64,000 nucleotides of DNA. Source: Bog-473 sp049513455. GTDB taxonomy: Bacteria; Actinomycetota; Acidimicrobiia; Acidimicrobiales; RAAP-2. Shown one piece after another: positions 16,282 through 24,417 of this stretch (its first letter is position 1; every line of letters begins with the position of its first letter). The translations under genes and the position numbers were made by a program. Location: assembly GCA_049513455.1 (NCBI GenBank), contig JBEKWB010000004.1, positions 62,001-126,000 on the forward strand. Direction: 5' to 3'. A model generated the notes under the pieces. That model was given only the letters and a program-made list of their open reading frames with translations, made no database searches and was not told the DNA's origin.

Positions 16282-16715
16282 GGCGGCGTCCAGCGGTACC
16301 TGGTCCACCCCGCCATGGGGCGGGCACCGAGGCGCTGGTAGAAGTCGATGGCCTCTTCGTTCCACTCGAGGACCTCCCACTCCACCCGCCCCTCGGTGCG
16401 GGACCGCAGGTCGGCCAGGAGCGTGCCGGCGTGGCCCTGCCGGCGATGGGCCGGGCGGACGTAGAGGTCCTCCAACCAGATCCCGGACCTCCCCATGAAG
16501 GTGGAGAAGGTGCGGAACCACAGCGCGTGGCCCACGATCGAGCCGTCGTCGGCGACTGCCACCGTGTCGAAGACGGTGGCGCCTGGCTCGAACAGCACCG
16601 CGCGGAGGTCCTCTTCGGTGCAGACGCACTGGTCGGACAGGCTCTCGAACGCAGCCAGCTCGCGCACCATGGCCAGCAGTTCGGCGAGGTCGTCTGCGGT
16701 CGCCGGTCGGATCAC
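16209..16715 (-). CDS. GNAT family acetyltransferase
   Basis: The 168-residue product is a small single GNAT domain: VIRPATADDLAELLAMVRELAAFE, then WLEDLYVRPAHRRQGHAGTLLADL with the acetyl-CoA loop, and EWEVLEWNEEAIDFYQRLGARPM, the pattern of diamine/amino-acid acetyltransferases. The GTG start overlaps the leuA stop as GTGA, so it is coupled to leuA. The last ~24 residues (PQPQAPLGMYGLGG and on) run antisense over the neighbouring GNAT gene and look like read-through past the usual end of the fold. Confidence 0.8.
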   Translation of the reverse strand: MIRPATADDLAELLAMVRELAAFESLSDQCVCTEEDLRAVLFEPGATVFDTVAVADDGSIVGHALWFRTFSTFMGRSGIWLEDLYVRPAHRRQGHAGTLLADLRSRTEGRVEWEVLEWNEEAIDFYQRLGARPMAGWTRYRWTPPQPQAPLGMYGLGGPGMPRTMTGP

Positions 16716-18439
16716 CCCGTACGGGCCCGGTTGGCTGCGGAGACGACGGCGGCGAGGGAGGCGTCGAGGATGGAGGAGTCCCGCCCGACGCCCCACCAGG
16801 TCGACCCGTCGGGGGCGGCGCACTCGACATACGCCACGGCTGACGCGCCCGAACCCTCGGTGAGTGCGTGCTCGGAGTAGTCCTTCACCTCTAGAACAAT
16901 ACCGAGCTCGGCCCGCACCGCCGCTACCAGCGCGTCGATCGGACCGTTCCCTTCCCCGACGATGGTGCGGTGCTGCCCGTCGACGAGCAGCTGCGCGGTC
17001 ACCGAGGTGTGTCCGCCACCCGTCGACACCTCGCTGCCCACGAGCCGCAGGCCCGCGTCCTCGGGAAGGTAGGCCTCGGAGAAGACGTCCCACATCTCCC
17101 CGGTGCCGATCACCGTACCGCTGGCCTCGGTGATGGCCTGGACCTTCTTGGAGAACTCGATCTGCAGCCGGCGGGGCAGATCGAGCCCGTGCTCGGTGTC
17201 CATCAGGTACGCCACGCCGCCCTTGCCCGACTGGCTGTTGACCTGAATGATCGCCTCGTAGGTGCGGCCGGTGTGCTTGGGGTCGATGGGCAGGTACGGG
17301 ACAGCCCACTCGTCGTAGTCGTCCCCGATGGAGGCCATGCCCTTCTTGATGGCATCCTGGTGCGAACCGGAGAACGCCGTGTAGACCAGGTCACCGGCAT
17401 AGGGGTGCCGGGGGTGGACGGGCAGGCGGGTGGCGTACTCGGCCACCCGGCGCACCTTCTCTATGTCGCCGAAATCGAGGGTGGGGTCGATCCCCTGGGA
17501 GAACAGGTTCATGGCCAGCGTCACGATGTCGACGTTCCCGGTCCGCTCCCCGTTGCCGAACAGGGTGCCCTCGACCCGATCCGCTCCGGCCAGCACCGCC
17601 AGCTCGGCGGCCGCCACGGCGGTGCCCCGGTCGTTGTGCGGGTGCAGGCTCAGCACGACCGCATCACGGTTCTTGATGGTCCGACCGAACCACTCGATGA
17701 CGTCGGCGTACACGTTGGGGCTGTACATCTCCACCGTGGCCGGGAGATTGAGGATGATCGGCCGGTCGGGCGTCGGCTCAATGACGTCCATGACCGCTTC
17801 ACAGATCTCCACTGCGAACTCCGGCTCTGTCCCGGTGAAGCTCTCCGGCGAGTACTCGTAGCGGATTTCCGTGCCGGGAACGGACTGCTCGAATTTCTTG
17901 CACAAGATGGCGGCGTTCACCGCGATGTCGATGATGCCCGGCTTGTCCAGTCCGAACACGACCCGGCGCTGCAGCTCCGACACCGAGTTGTAGAAGTGCA
18001 CGACGGCACGGCGGGCACCGGTCAGCGACTCGAACGTGCGTTCTATCAGTTCCTCGCGGCACTGGACCAGCACTTGGATCTCCACGTCGTCGGGGATCAT
18101 CGCCTCGTCAATGATGAGCCGCTGGAAGTCGTAGTCGGTCTGCGAGGCCGACGGGAACCCCACCTCGATCTCCTTGAATCCGACCGTCACAAGTGTCTCG
18201 AATAACGCCTGCTTGCGCTCGGAGTCCATCGGGTCGATGAGCGCCTGATTGCCGTCGCGCAGGTCGACGCTGGCCCAGCGCGGCGCGCGCGTGAATTGCC
18301 GGTCCGGCCATTCCCGGTCTGACAGGACGAGGGGGATGTGCGATCGGTACTTGTCAAAGTGCATAGGTGACGGATCACAGGGCAGGGCCAGGTGACCCCG
18401 GTCCCCGTCGTCACCACTCCCTTTCTGTTCCGTTGCCAT
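16712..18439 (-). CDS. leuA: 2-isopropylmalate synthase
   Basis: The 575-residue enzyme is the long class II LeuA: APRWASVDLRDGNQALIDPM in the catalytic barrel, LSLHPHNDRGTAVAAAELA with metal-binding His residues, GTLFGNGERTGNVD, and a C-terminal regulatory domain for leucine feedback (QLLVDGQHRTIVGEGNGPIDALV). It condenses 2-ketoisovalerate and acetyl-CoA. The start at 18439 has a strong GGAAGGGAAAGAG ribosome-binding site; an ATG at 18364 would give a protein closer to the usual N terminus. A leucine-rich leader peptide and terminator precede the gene. Confidence 0.95.
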   Translation of the reverse strand: MATEQKGSGDDGDRGHLALPCDPSPMHFDKYRSHIPLVLSDREWPDRQFTRAPRWASVDLRDGNQALIDPMDSERKQALFETLVTVGFKEIEVGFPSASQTDYDFQRLIIDEAMIPDDVEIQVLVQCREELIERTFESLTGARRAVVHFYNSVSELQRRVVFGLDKPGIIDIAVNAAILCKKFEQSVPGTEIRYEYSPESFTGTEPEFAVEICEAVMDVIEPTPDRPIILNLPATVEMYSPNVYADVIEWFGRTIKNRDAVVLSLHPHNDRGTAVAAAELAVLAGADRVEGTLFGNGERTGNVDIVTLAMNLFSQGIDPTLDFGDIEKVRRVAEYATRLPVHPRHPYAGDLVYTAFSGSHQDAIKKGMASIGDDYDEWAVPYLPIDPKHTGRTYEAIIQVNSQSGKGGVAYLMDTEHGLDLPRRLQIEFSKKVQAITEASGTVIGTGEMWDVFSEAYLPEDAGLRLVGSEVSTGGGHTSVTAQLLVDGQHRTIVGEGNGPIDALVAAVRAELGIVLEVKDYSEHALTEGSGASAVAYVECAAPDGSTWWGVGRDSSILDASLAAVVSAANRARTG

Positions 18440-18496
18440 TTCTCTTTCCCTTCCTCTCTTCGCACGGGCGCCGATGCCGGCTGCTGTCGGCCCAAC

Positions 18497-18556
18497 AAAA
18501 AACCTCCTGGCCGATGTGGCGCAGGAGGTTGCGAGCGAACGCGATGTGGCGTTCGC
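18497..18556 (-). terminator. Attenuator hairpins upstream of leuA
   Basis: On the minus strand a first hairpin with arms GCGAACGC and GCGTTCGC (18556-18535) starts right after the leader stop. The terminator has arms AACCTCCTG and CAGGAGGTT (18530-18501) followed by TTTT. The loops of both hairpins contain CGCCACATCG, which could allow exchange of pairing partners. The terminator ends about 58 bases before the leuA start, so it can only act as an attenuator. Confidence 0.85.
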
Positions 18557-18558
18557 CG

Positions 18559-18597
18559 TCAGGTAAGCAGCAGGTTGGTCGTCGGGGCGTGCCTCAT
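18559..18597 (-). CDS. leuA leader peptide (Leu-Leu-Leu)
   Basis: A 12-residue frame MRHAPTTNLLLT with ATG start and TGA stop. Its last codons are CTG CTG CTT ACC, three consecutive leucines just before the stop, the arrangement expected for leucine-responsive attenuation. A GGGAG sequence lies about 12 bases upstream of the ATG. The stop codon is followed immediately by the first attenuator hairpin. Similar leucine-rich leaders are known before leuA in other actinobacteria. Confidence 0.8.
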   Translation of the reverse strand: MRHAPTTNLLLT

Positions 18598-18661
18598 GGT
18601 GCAAGTGATTCTCCCATCGGGGGCGCCGAACGTCAAGGCATGAGGTGGGTAGGCTCGGCAG

Positions 18662-18832
18662 ATGCGTCGCATGCTCACCCTGGCTCTCCGGGCCACCTTG
18701 GCGGCCGCCGTCCTGGCCGTGGTGCGGGCGGTCCTGCTGGACCGTGCGCCGCAACGACCCCTCCACGGTGCCGATCCGGTCATCGGCAGCCTCGACACGT
18801 GGCCGAAAGTGCCCCGTCGCCCTACAGACTGA
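18662..18832 (+). CDS. Small membrane-anchored protein, unknown function
   Basis: A 56-residue frame starting MRRMLTLALRATLAAAVLAVV, a positively charged start and one hydrophobic helix, followed by a short polar tail with VIGSLDTWPKVPRRPTD. The tail with a DTWPxVPRRP pattern has the look of a conserved actinobacterial small protein, but I cannot name a family. It is divergent from the leuA leader and its end overlaps the convergent serA end by 11 bases. The start is the first of two ATGs. Confidence 0.5.
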   Translation: MRRMLTLALRATLAAAVLAVVRAVLLDRAPQRPLHGADPVIGSLDTWPKVPRRPTD

Positions 18833-20393
18833 CCCGGTGGATGTCGAGGATCCCTTCGTCGCCCCGGAGCTGATCGACTACGCCGTCGGGCGCCGACCCG
18901 GTGGTCGAGATCACCATCATCGCCGTGGCCGCGGTGGGGCTCGGCCCGACGGCCATGGACGAGATGGAGATATCGGCCGCTCCCAGCGCGGTGCCCACGA
19001 TGCCGATCATCCCGGGCCGATCGTCGTTGCGCACGACCAACATGTGCGCCGACGGCGCCACCTCCACCACGTGGTCGTCGACCATGACGATGCGCGGCTC
19101 GCTGTTGCGCCCGGCGGAGAACAGGGTCCCGGCGACCGCGTGCGACTTCGAGCGCAGCGTGATCAGCGACTTGTAGTCGCGCGAGGTGGCGGTCGAGGTT
19201 TCACGGACCTCGAGGCCCCGCTCCTCCGCCAGCTGCGGCGCGTTGACATAGGAGACGGGTTCGTCGGTCGAGCCGCCGAAGATCCCCTTGAGGGCGGACA
19301 GGGTCAAGATCCCGGTGCTCACCGCAGCCAGGTCTCCCTGATACTCGATCTCCAGCCCGTCGGGCAGGCCGTCATGGAGGCAGCCGAAGAAGCGGCCGAG
19401 CTGCTCGGCCAGCGGCATGAATGGGCGCACCACGTCGGAGACGTCGGTGGCGGCCACGTTGACGGCGTAGGGCACGAAGTCGCCGGCCAGCGCGAGCAGT
19501 ACCTGCTCGGCAATGGTCACACCAGCCTTGTCCTGGGCCTCCTCCGTCGATGCGCCCAGGTGCGGGGACACGACGACACCGGGAAGGGCGAAGAGGGGTG
19601 AGTCCGTGCACGGCTCCTTGGCAAACACATCGAGCCCCGCCCCGGCCACGATGCCGTCGCGGATGGCCTCGGCCAGTGCCTCCTCGTCGACGATGCCCCC
19701 GCGCGCGGTGTTGATGATGCGGATACCGGGCTTGGCTTTGGCCAGGAGGTCGCGACCGAACAGCCCGATGGTCTCCGGGGTCTTCGGAGTATGGATGGAG
19801 ACAAAGTCGGCTTCGCCCACCAGCTCCTCGATGGTCACCAGCCGCACCCCCATCGCCCGGGCCCGCTCGGGCGAGACGAAGGGGTCGAAGCCGATCAGCT
19901 CCATGCCGAACGCGTGGGCGCGCTGGGCCACCAGCGAGCCGGCCCGGCCCAACCCGACCACGCCGAGCACCTTGCCGTGGAGCTCGACACCCTCCCACTT
20001 CGACCGCTCCCATCGCCCGGCCACCAGCGACGCGTGGGCCTGGGGGATGTTGCGGGCCTGCGCCAGTAGGAGCGCCATGGCCTGCTCGGCCACGGAGAGG
20101 ATGTTGGAGGTGGGGGCGTTGACCACCATCACCCCACGCGCGGTCGCCGCTTTGACGTCGACGTTGTCGAGTCCCACGCCGGCCCGGCCGACGACCTGTA
20201 GCGAGGTCCCGGCGGCCAGGACATCTGCGGTCACCTGCGTGGAGGAACGGATGATGAGGGCATGCGCCCCGGCAATGGCGTCCAGGAGCTCCTCGGGGCT
20301 CAGTCCCTCCTGGACGTCGACCTCGTGACCGGCATTTCTCAACAGGTCGAGGCCGCTATCGGCGATCTTTTCGGTTACCAGTACTCGTGCCAC
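18822..20393 (-). CDS. serA: D-3-phosphoglycerate dehydrogenase, long form
   Basis: The 523-residue enzyme has the substrate domain (RSSTQVTADVL), the NAD domain with LGVVGLGRAGSLVAQRAHAFGME, the catalytic region NTARGGIVDEEALAEAI and SPHLGASTEEAQDKAG, an intervening ASB domain and a C-terminal ACT domain (RNDDRPGMIGIVGTALGAADISISSM). This is the type found in Mycobacterium, where the ACT domain binds serine. It starts serine synthesis. The start is GTG. It lies 48 bases after the aminotransferase gene on the same strand. Confidence 0.95.
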   Translation of the reverse strand: MARVLVTEKIADSGLDLLRNAGHEVDVQEGLSPEELLDAIAGAHALIIRSSTQVTADVLAAGTSLQVVGRAGVGLDNVDVKAATARGVMVVNAPTSNILSVAEQAMALLLAQARNIPQAHASLVAGRWERSKWEGVELHGKVLGVVGLGRAGSLVAQRAHAFGMELIGFDPFVSPERARAMGVRLVTIEELVGEADFVSIHTPKTPETIGLFGRDLLAKAKPGIRIINTARGGIVDEEALAEAIRDGIVAGAGLDVFAKEPCTDSPLFALPGVVVSPHLGASTEEAQDKAGVTIAEQVLLALAGDFVPYAVNVAATDVSDVVRPFMPLAEQLGRFFGCLHDGLPDGLEIEYQGDLAAVSTGILTLSALKGIFGGSTDEPVSYVNAPQLAEERGLEVRETSTATSRDYKSLITLRSKSHAVAGTLFSAGRNSEPRIVMVDDHVVEVAPSAHMLVVRNDDRPGMIGIVGTALGAADISISSMAVGPSPTAATAMMVISTTGSAPDGVVDQLRGDEGILDIHRVSL

Positions 20394-20441
20394 CGCGGTG
20401 GTCTCCTCACTACCCCCCTTTGACGTCGTGCTCTTGCAGTT

Positions 20442-21674
20442 TCAGTCTTTCGCCTCGGCGAAGAAGCTGGCCAAACGGGATACGCCCTCCACCAGATCGT
20501 CGTCACCCAGTGCGTACGACATGCGGAAGAACCCCGGCGCACCGAAGGCCTCACCCGGGACGACCGCCACCTTGGCCTCGTTGATGCACAGCTCGGCCAG
20601 TTCCGCGCTGCTCGAGGCCCGCTGTCCCCGCAACGACTTGCCCAGCAGGCCCTTGACGGACGGGAAGGCGTAGAACGCACCCTCGGGCTCTGGGCAGACC
20701 ACGCCGTCGATCTCGTTGAGCATGCGGGTGATGGTCACGCGGCGGCGGTCGAAGGCGGCTCGCATCATCGCCACGTCGTCCAACCCGCCCGAGAGCGCGG
20801 CCAGTGCGGCGCGTTGGGAGACGTTGGCGACGTTGGACGTCTCGTGGCTCTGGATGTTCGTGGCCGCGGTGACGGCGTCGACGGGACCGATGAGCCACCC
20901 GACCCGCCATCCGGTCATGGCGTACGTCTTGGCGACACCGTTGACCACCAGGCACCGGTCGGCCAGCTCGGGCACCAGCACGGGCATGGAGTGGTGTTCG
21001 GCGCCGCCGTAGACCAGATGCTCGTAAATCTCGTCGGTCAGCACCCAGAGGCCGCGGTCGACCGCCCACTGCCCGATGGCCTCGATCTCCCCCCTCGGGT
21101 ACACGGCCCCGGTGGGGTTCGACGGGGAAACGAACAACAAGGCCTTGGTCCGCGGCGTGACCGCGGCCTCCAGCTCCTCGACGGTGGAGCGGAACCCGCT
21201 GCGCTCGTCGGAGGACACGAAGACGGGCACGCCGCCGGCCAGCGCGATCGACTCGGGATAGGTCGTCCAGAACGGAGCGAGGACGATGACCTCGTCGCCG
21301 GGGTCGCACAGCACGGCGAAGGCGTTGGCGATGGCCTGCTTGCCCCCGTTGGTCACCAGCACCTGCTGCGCCGTCACCGCGTAGCCCGAGTCCCGCAGCG
21401 TCTTGGCCGCGATGGCCTCCCGCAAGGCCGGGAGCCCCGCCGTCGGGGTGTAGCGGTGGTTGGCGGGGTCACGGCAGGCCTCGACCGCCGCCTCGACGAT
21501 GTGGGCCGGCGTCGGGAAGTCCGGCTCGCCCGCCCCGAAGCCGATGACGTGCTCGCCGGCGGCCTGCAGCGCCTTGGCCTTGGCATCGACCGCCAGCGTG
21601 GCCGAGGGCGCCACGGCGGCGGCCCGTCGAGATATCCGTCGAAGCTGGGTTGGCGCGTCGGGAGCAGTTGTCAC
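20442..21674 (-). CDS. Aspartate-type aminotransferase (class I)
   Basis: The 410-residue PLP enzyme of fold type I has GFGAGEPDFPTPAHI at the N terminus, SPSNPTGAVYP with the conserved Asn, TDEIYEHLVY with the PLP-binding Asp and Tyr, and the Lys of NGVAKTYAMTGWRVGW. It belongs to the AspB/AspC group (aspartate or broad amino acid aminotransferase). The GTG start at 21674 is chosen because the family N terminus begins here; only seven bases then separate it from the divergent serC start. serA follows on the same strand, which places it in amino-acid synthesis. Confidence 0.85.
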   Translation of the reverse strand: MTTAPDAPTQLRRISRRAAAVAPSATLAVDAKAKALQAAGEHVIGFGAGEPDFPTPAHIVEAAVEACRDPANHRYTPTAGLPALREAIAAKTLRDSGYAVTAQQVLVTNGGKQAIANAFAVLCDPGDEVIVLAPFWTTYPESIALAGGVPVFVSSDERSGFRSTVEELEAAVTPRTKALLFVSPSNPTGAVYPRGEIEAIGQWAVDRGLWVLTDEIYEHLVYGGAEHHSMPVLVPELADRCLVVNGVAKTYAMTGWRVGWLIGPVDAVTAATNIQSHETSNVANVSQRAALAALSGGLDDVAMMRAAFDRRRVTITRMLNEIDGVVCPEPEGAFYAFPSVKGLLGKSLRGQRASSSAELAELCINEAKVAVVPGEAFGAPGFFRMSYALGDDDLVEGVSRLASFFAEAKD

Positions 21675-21681
21675 GGCTGCA

Positions 21682-22839
21682 ATGATTCCATACGTGCCCG
21701 ACACCCCAGACATCATCATTCCCGACGAACTCAAGCCCTCCGACGGCCGCTTCGGATCCGGCCCGTCCAAGGTCCGCCCCGCCCAGGTCGCCGCGTTGGC
21801 CGAGGTCACGACCACCTACCTCGGGACGAGCCACCGCCAGAAGACCGTGAAGTCGCAGGTCGGACGGGTGCGCGCCGGCTTCCGTGAGCTGTTCTCCCTA
21901 CCCGACGGCTATGAGGTCGTGCTCGGCAACGGCGGGACGACCTGCTTTTGGGATGCCGCGACCTTCGGGCTGATCGAGGACCAGAGCCAGCACCTCAGCT
22001 TTGGCGAGTTCTCGTCCAAGTTCGCCACCTGCGCCGCAGCCGCCCCGCACCTCAAAGACCCCCAGATCATTGAGTCCGAGGTCGGCACCCACCCGCTGCC
22101 GGTGGCGGACGGCTCGATCGATCTCTACGCCCTGACCCACAACGAGACCTCGACCGGGGTGGCCATGCCCATCCGCCGGCCCGAGGGCGCCGACCTCCCG
22201 GCCGCTGGCGGTGGGCTGGTCGCTGTGGACGGCACGTCGGGAGCCGGAGGGTTGCCGGTCGACGCCACCGAGTTCGACGCGTACTATCTGGCCCCCCAGA
22301 AGTGCTTCGCCAGTGACGGCGGCCTGTGGATCGCGCTCATGTCGCCCGCAGCTCTCGAGCGCATCGAGCGGATCTCGGCCTCCGGGCGCTGGATCCCCGC
22401 GTTCTTGGACCTCAAGACGGCCGTCGACAACTCGGTCCTGGACCAGACCTACAACACGCCCGCGCTCGCCACCATCTACCTGTTGGCTGAACAACTCGAC
22501 TGGATGAACTCCAACGGCGGCCTGGAGTGGACGACCTCGCGGTGCGATCGCTCCGCGGAAATCCTCTACACCTGGGCCGAGCAGTCCGGGTTCGCCCGGC
22601 CTTTCGTGGAGAATCCCCAGCAGCGCAGCCACGTGGTGGGCACCATCGACTTCGTCGACGCGGTGGACGCGACGGCGGTCGCGGCCGTGCTACGGGCCAA
22701 CGGCATCGTCGACACCGAGCCCTACCGCAAACTCGGTCGGAACCAGCTGCGCGTCGCCATGTTCCCCGCCATCGAGCCCGACGACGTCGCCTCTCTGTGC
22801 GCCTGCATCAACCACGTGGTGGGCGCACTCGCCGGGTAG
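21682..22839 (+). CDS. serC: Phosphoserine aminotransferase, mycobacterial type
   Basis: The 385-residue protein matches the actinobacterial SerC class: PDELKPSDGRFGSGPSKVR near the N terminus, NGGTTCFWDAATFGL, HNETSTGVAMP and YYLAPQKCFASDGGLW with the PLP Lys. It converts 3-phosphohydroxypyruvate and glutamate to phosphoserine. The ATG start gives the N-terminal length usual for the class; a GTG 12 bases downstream is an alternative. No ribosome-binding site is evident, so the transcript may be leaderless. Confidence 0.95.
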   Translation: MIPYVPDTPDIIIPDELKPSDGRFGSGPSKVRPAQVAALAEVTTTYLGTSHRQKTVKSQVGRVRAGFRELFSLPDGYEVVLGNGGTTCFWDAATFGLIEDQSQHLSFGEFSSKFATCAAAAPHLKDPQIIESEVGTHPLPVADGSIDLYALTHNETSTGVAMPIRRPEGADLPAAGGGLVAVDGTSGAGGLPVDATEFDAYYLAPQKCFASDGGLWIALMSPAALERIERISASGRWIPAFLDLKTAVDNSVLDQTYNTPALATIYLLAEQLDWMNSNGGLEWTTSRCDRSAEILYTWAEQSGFARPFVENPQQRSHVVGTIDFVDAVDATAVAAVLRANGIVDTEPYRKLGRNQLRVAMFPAIEPDDVASLCACINHVVGALAG

Positions 22840-22847
22840 CCACACCC

Positions 22848-22881
22848 CTCGGGCGCCCTCCGGGGGCGGGTGCGCCCCGAG
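22848..22881. terminator. Hairpin between convergent serC and DUF2277 gene
   Basis: A strong stem with arms CTCGGGCGC and GCGCCCCGAG (one bulged C) encloses a GC-rich loop, eight bases after the serC stop. There is no T run on either side, so it would be a non-canonical or bidirectional terminator at a convergent junction. Confidence 0.45.
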
Positions 22882-22887
22882 CGGGCG

Positions 22888-23142
22888 TCAGGCGGAGCGG
22901 GCGGCGATGCGCCGGAGTGGTGGGATCGTCGGTGGCGGTTGCTGCCGGGGTGGGAGTCCCGACAGCAGCTCCGCGGTGGCGGCCGTCACCTGGCGCACCG
23001 CCCTTTCGAACGCGTCCTCTGTCTTCGGCGACGTGGACTGCACGCCGCTGACTTTGCGGACGTACTGACGCGCCGCCGCCTCGATCTCTTCGGGCGTGGC
23101 TTCTGGCTCGAGGCCCCTGAGCGTGGTGATATTCCGGCACAT
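22888..23142 (-). CDS. DUF2277 family protein
   Basis: The 84-residue product starts MCRNITTLRGLEPEATPEEIEAAARQYVRKVSG, which is the signature of DUF2277 (family members begin MCRNIKTL). A helical second half (EDAFERAVRQVTAATAELL) and a Pro/Arg tail follow. Function is unknown in the family. The ATG start is certain because the conserved MCRNI begins there. It is convergent with serC and downstream of ilvC on the same strand, with a repeat-bearing gap between. Confidence 0.9.
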   Translation of the reverse strand: MCRNITTLRGLEPEATPEEIEAAARQYVRKVSGVQSTSPKTEDAFERAVRQVTAATAELLSGLPPRQQPPPTIPPLRRIAARSA

Positions 23143-23159
23143 GGCTCCAACGTTACGCG

Positions 23160-23214
23160 GCGTGGCTTCGGCATGGCTTCTGCGTGGCTCCGGCGTGGCT
23201 CCGGCGTGGCTCGG
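23160..23214. repeat. 11-bp tandem repeat, five copies
   Basis: Five contiguous units of the form GCGTGGCTCCG start at 23160, 23171, 23182, 23193 and 23204, the first two and last with one to three substitutions. The array begins 18 bases upstream of the DUF2277 start codon, so it may sit in its promoter or in the ilvC 3' region. There are no spacers between units. Confidence 0.85.
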
Positions 23215-23322
23215 AGGGAGCCGGGACGTGCTCAGCCAGGCACCGTGGGTTCAATTCCGACGGGTACCAGATCGCGTACCACTCGGAATCCAACTCGCCA
23301 CGCGGCCGTGGCCGGCGCCGGG

Positions 23323-24348
23323 TCACCCCCCGGAGGCGTCCTGTACCCGCGTCTTGCCGGCGGAGATGAACGGCATCATGGCCCGCAACTCCTGCCCGAT
23401 CTTCTCGATCGGGTGCGCCTGGCCCTCCTGGCGGAGCGCCTCGAAGTTGGGCCGGCCGGCCTTGTTCTCGGCGATCCACTCTTCGGCGAACGCCCCGCTC
23501 TTGATCTCGTCGAGGATGGTCTGCATTTCGGCCCGCACGGCCGCATTGATGACCCGCGGGCCGCGGGTCACGTCGCCGTACTCGGCGGTGTCGGAAATGG
23601 AGTAGCGCATGCCCGCGATGCCCTGCTCGTACATGAGGTCGACGATGAGCTTCAGCTCATGGAGGCACTCGAAGTAGGCGGACTCGGGCTGGTAGCCGGC
23701 GTTGACGAGCGTCTCGAACCCGGCCGTCACGAGCGCGGTCAGCCCTCCGCAGAGGACGACCTGCTCGCCGAACAGATCCGTCTCGGTCTCCTCGTCGAAC
23801 GTCGTGTCCAGCACGCCGGCCCTGGTGGCACCGATGGCATGGGCGTAGGACAGGGCAAGCTCCCGTGCCTTCCCGGTGGCGTCCTGGTGCACGGCAATGA
23901 GGGACGGCACCCCGCCCCCTTCGGTGTAGGTCCGGCGCACGAGGTGGCCCGGCCCCTTGGGAGCGACCATGGCGACGTCCACGCCTGCCGGCGGCACGAT
24001 CTGGCCGAAGCGGATGTTGAACCCGTGAGCGAACATGAGGCAGTCACCCTCGTTGAGATGCGGCGCCACATGCTCGTCGTAGGCCGCCTTCTGCTCAGTG
24101 TCGGGCAGCAGGATCATGATCACGTCCGCCTCGGCGGCTGCGTCGGCCAGCGACGTGACCCGGAGCCCTGCCTCCTCCGCCTTGCGTCGGCTCCCCGACC
24201 CCTCGCGCAGGGCGACGCGGACGTCGACGCCCGACTCGAGCAGGTTGAGCGCATGGGCGTGCCCCTGCGATCCGTACCCTAGGATCGCCACCTTGCGGCC
24301 GGCGATCAGGCTCGGGTCGGCGTCGGACTCGTAGTACAGCGTGGCCAT
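23323..24348 (-). CDS. ilvC: Ketol-acid reductoisomerase
   Basis: The 341-residue class I enzyme has the NADPH-binding loop VAILGYGSQGHAHALNL, the AHGFNIRFGQIVPPAGVDVAMVAPKGPGHLVRR segment with the catalytic His, and the knotted C-terminal domain with TDLFGEQVVLCGGLTALV and YFECLHELKLIVDLMYEQGI carrying the Mg-binding acids. It makes 2,3-dihydroxy acids in Val, Leu and Ile synthesis. ATG start preceded by a purine-rich GAGAGAGAAAAGAG. It is last in ilvB-ilvN-ilvC, 69 bases after ilvN. Confidence 0.97.
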   Translation of the reverse strand: MATLYYESDADPSLIAGRKVAILGYGSQGHAHALNLLESGVDVRVALREGSGSRRKAEEAGLRVTSLADAAAEADVIMILLPDTEQKAAYDEHVAPHLNEGDCLMFAHGFNIRFGQIVPPAGVDVAMVAPKGPGHLVRRTYTEGGGVPSLIAVHQDATGKARELALSYAHAIGATRAGVLDTTFDEETETDLFGEQVVLCGGLTALVTAGFETLVNAGYQPESAYFECLHELKLIVDLMYEQGIAGMRYSISDTAEYGDVTRGPRVINAAVRAEMQTILDEIKSGAFAEEWIAENKAGRPNFEALRQEGQAHPIEKIGQELRAMMPFISAGKTRVQDASGG

Positions 24349-24368
24349 GTCGTGTGCTCTTTTCTCTC

Positions 24369-24404
24369 TCGATTGCGTTGACGTTCTCGATTGCGTTGAC
24401 GTTC
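24369..24404. repeat. Perfect 18-bp tandem duplication upstream of ilvC
   Basis: Two identical adjacent copies of TCGATTGCGTTGACGTTC fill most of the ilvN-ilvC gap. On the coding strand each reads as AAC GTC AAC GCA ATC GAG, so an open frame through both copies would encode the repeated NVNAIE. No regulator is known to bind this sequence. It might space or isolate the ilvC ribosome-binding site. Confidence 0.9.
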
Positions 24405-24417
24405 ACCTACGACAAAA

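Noticed and set aside
23236..23266. tRNA-like T-arm sequence GGTTCAATTCC
   Set aside because: The T stem has a mismatch and no matching acceptor 5' strand, D arm or anticodon arm could be found upstream.
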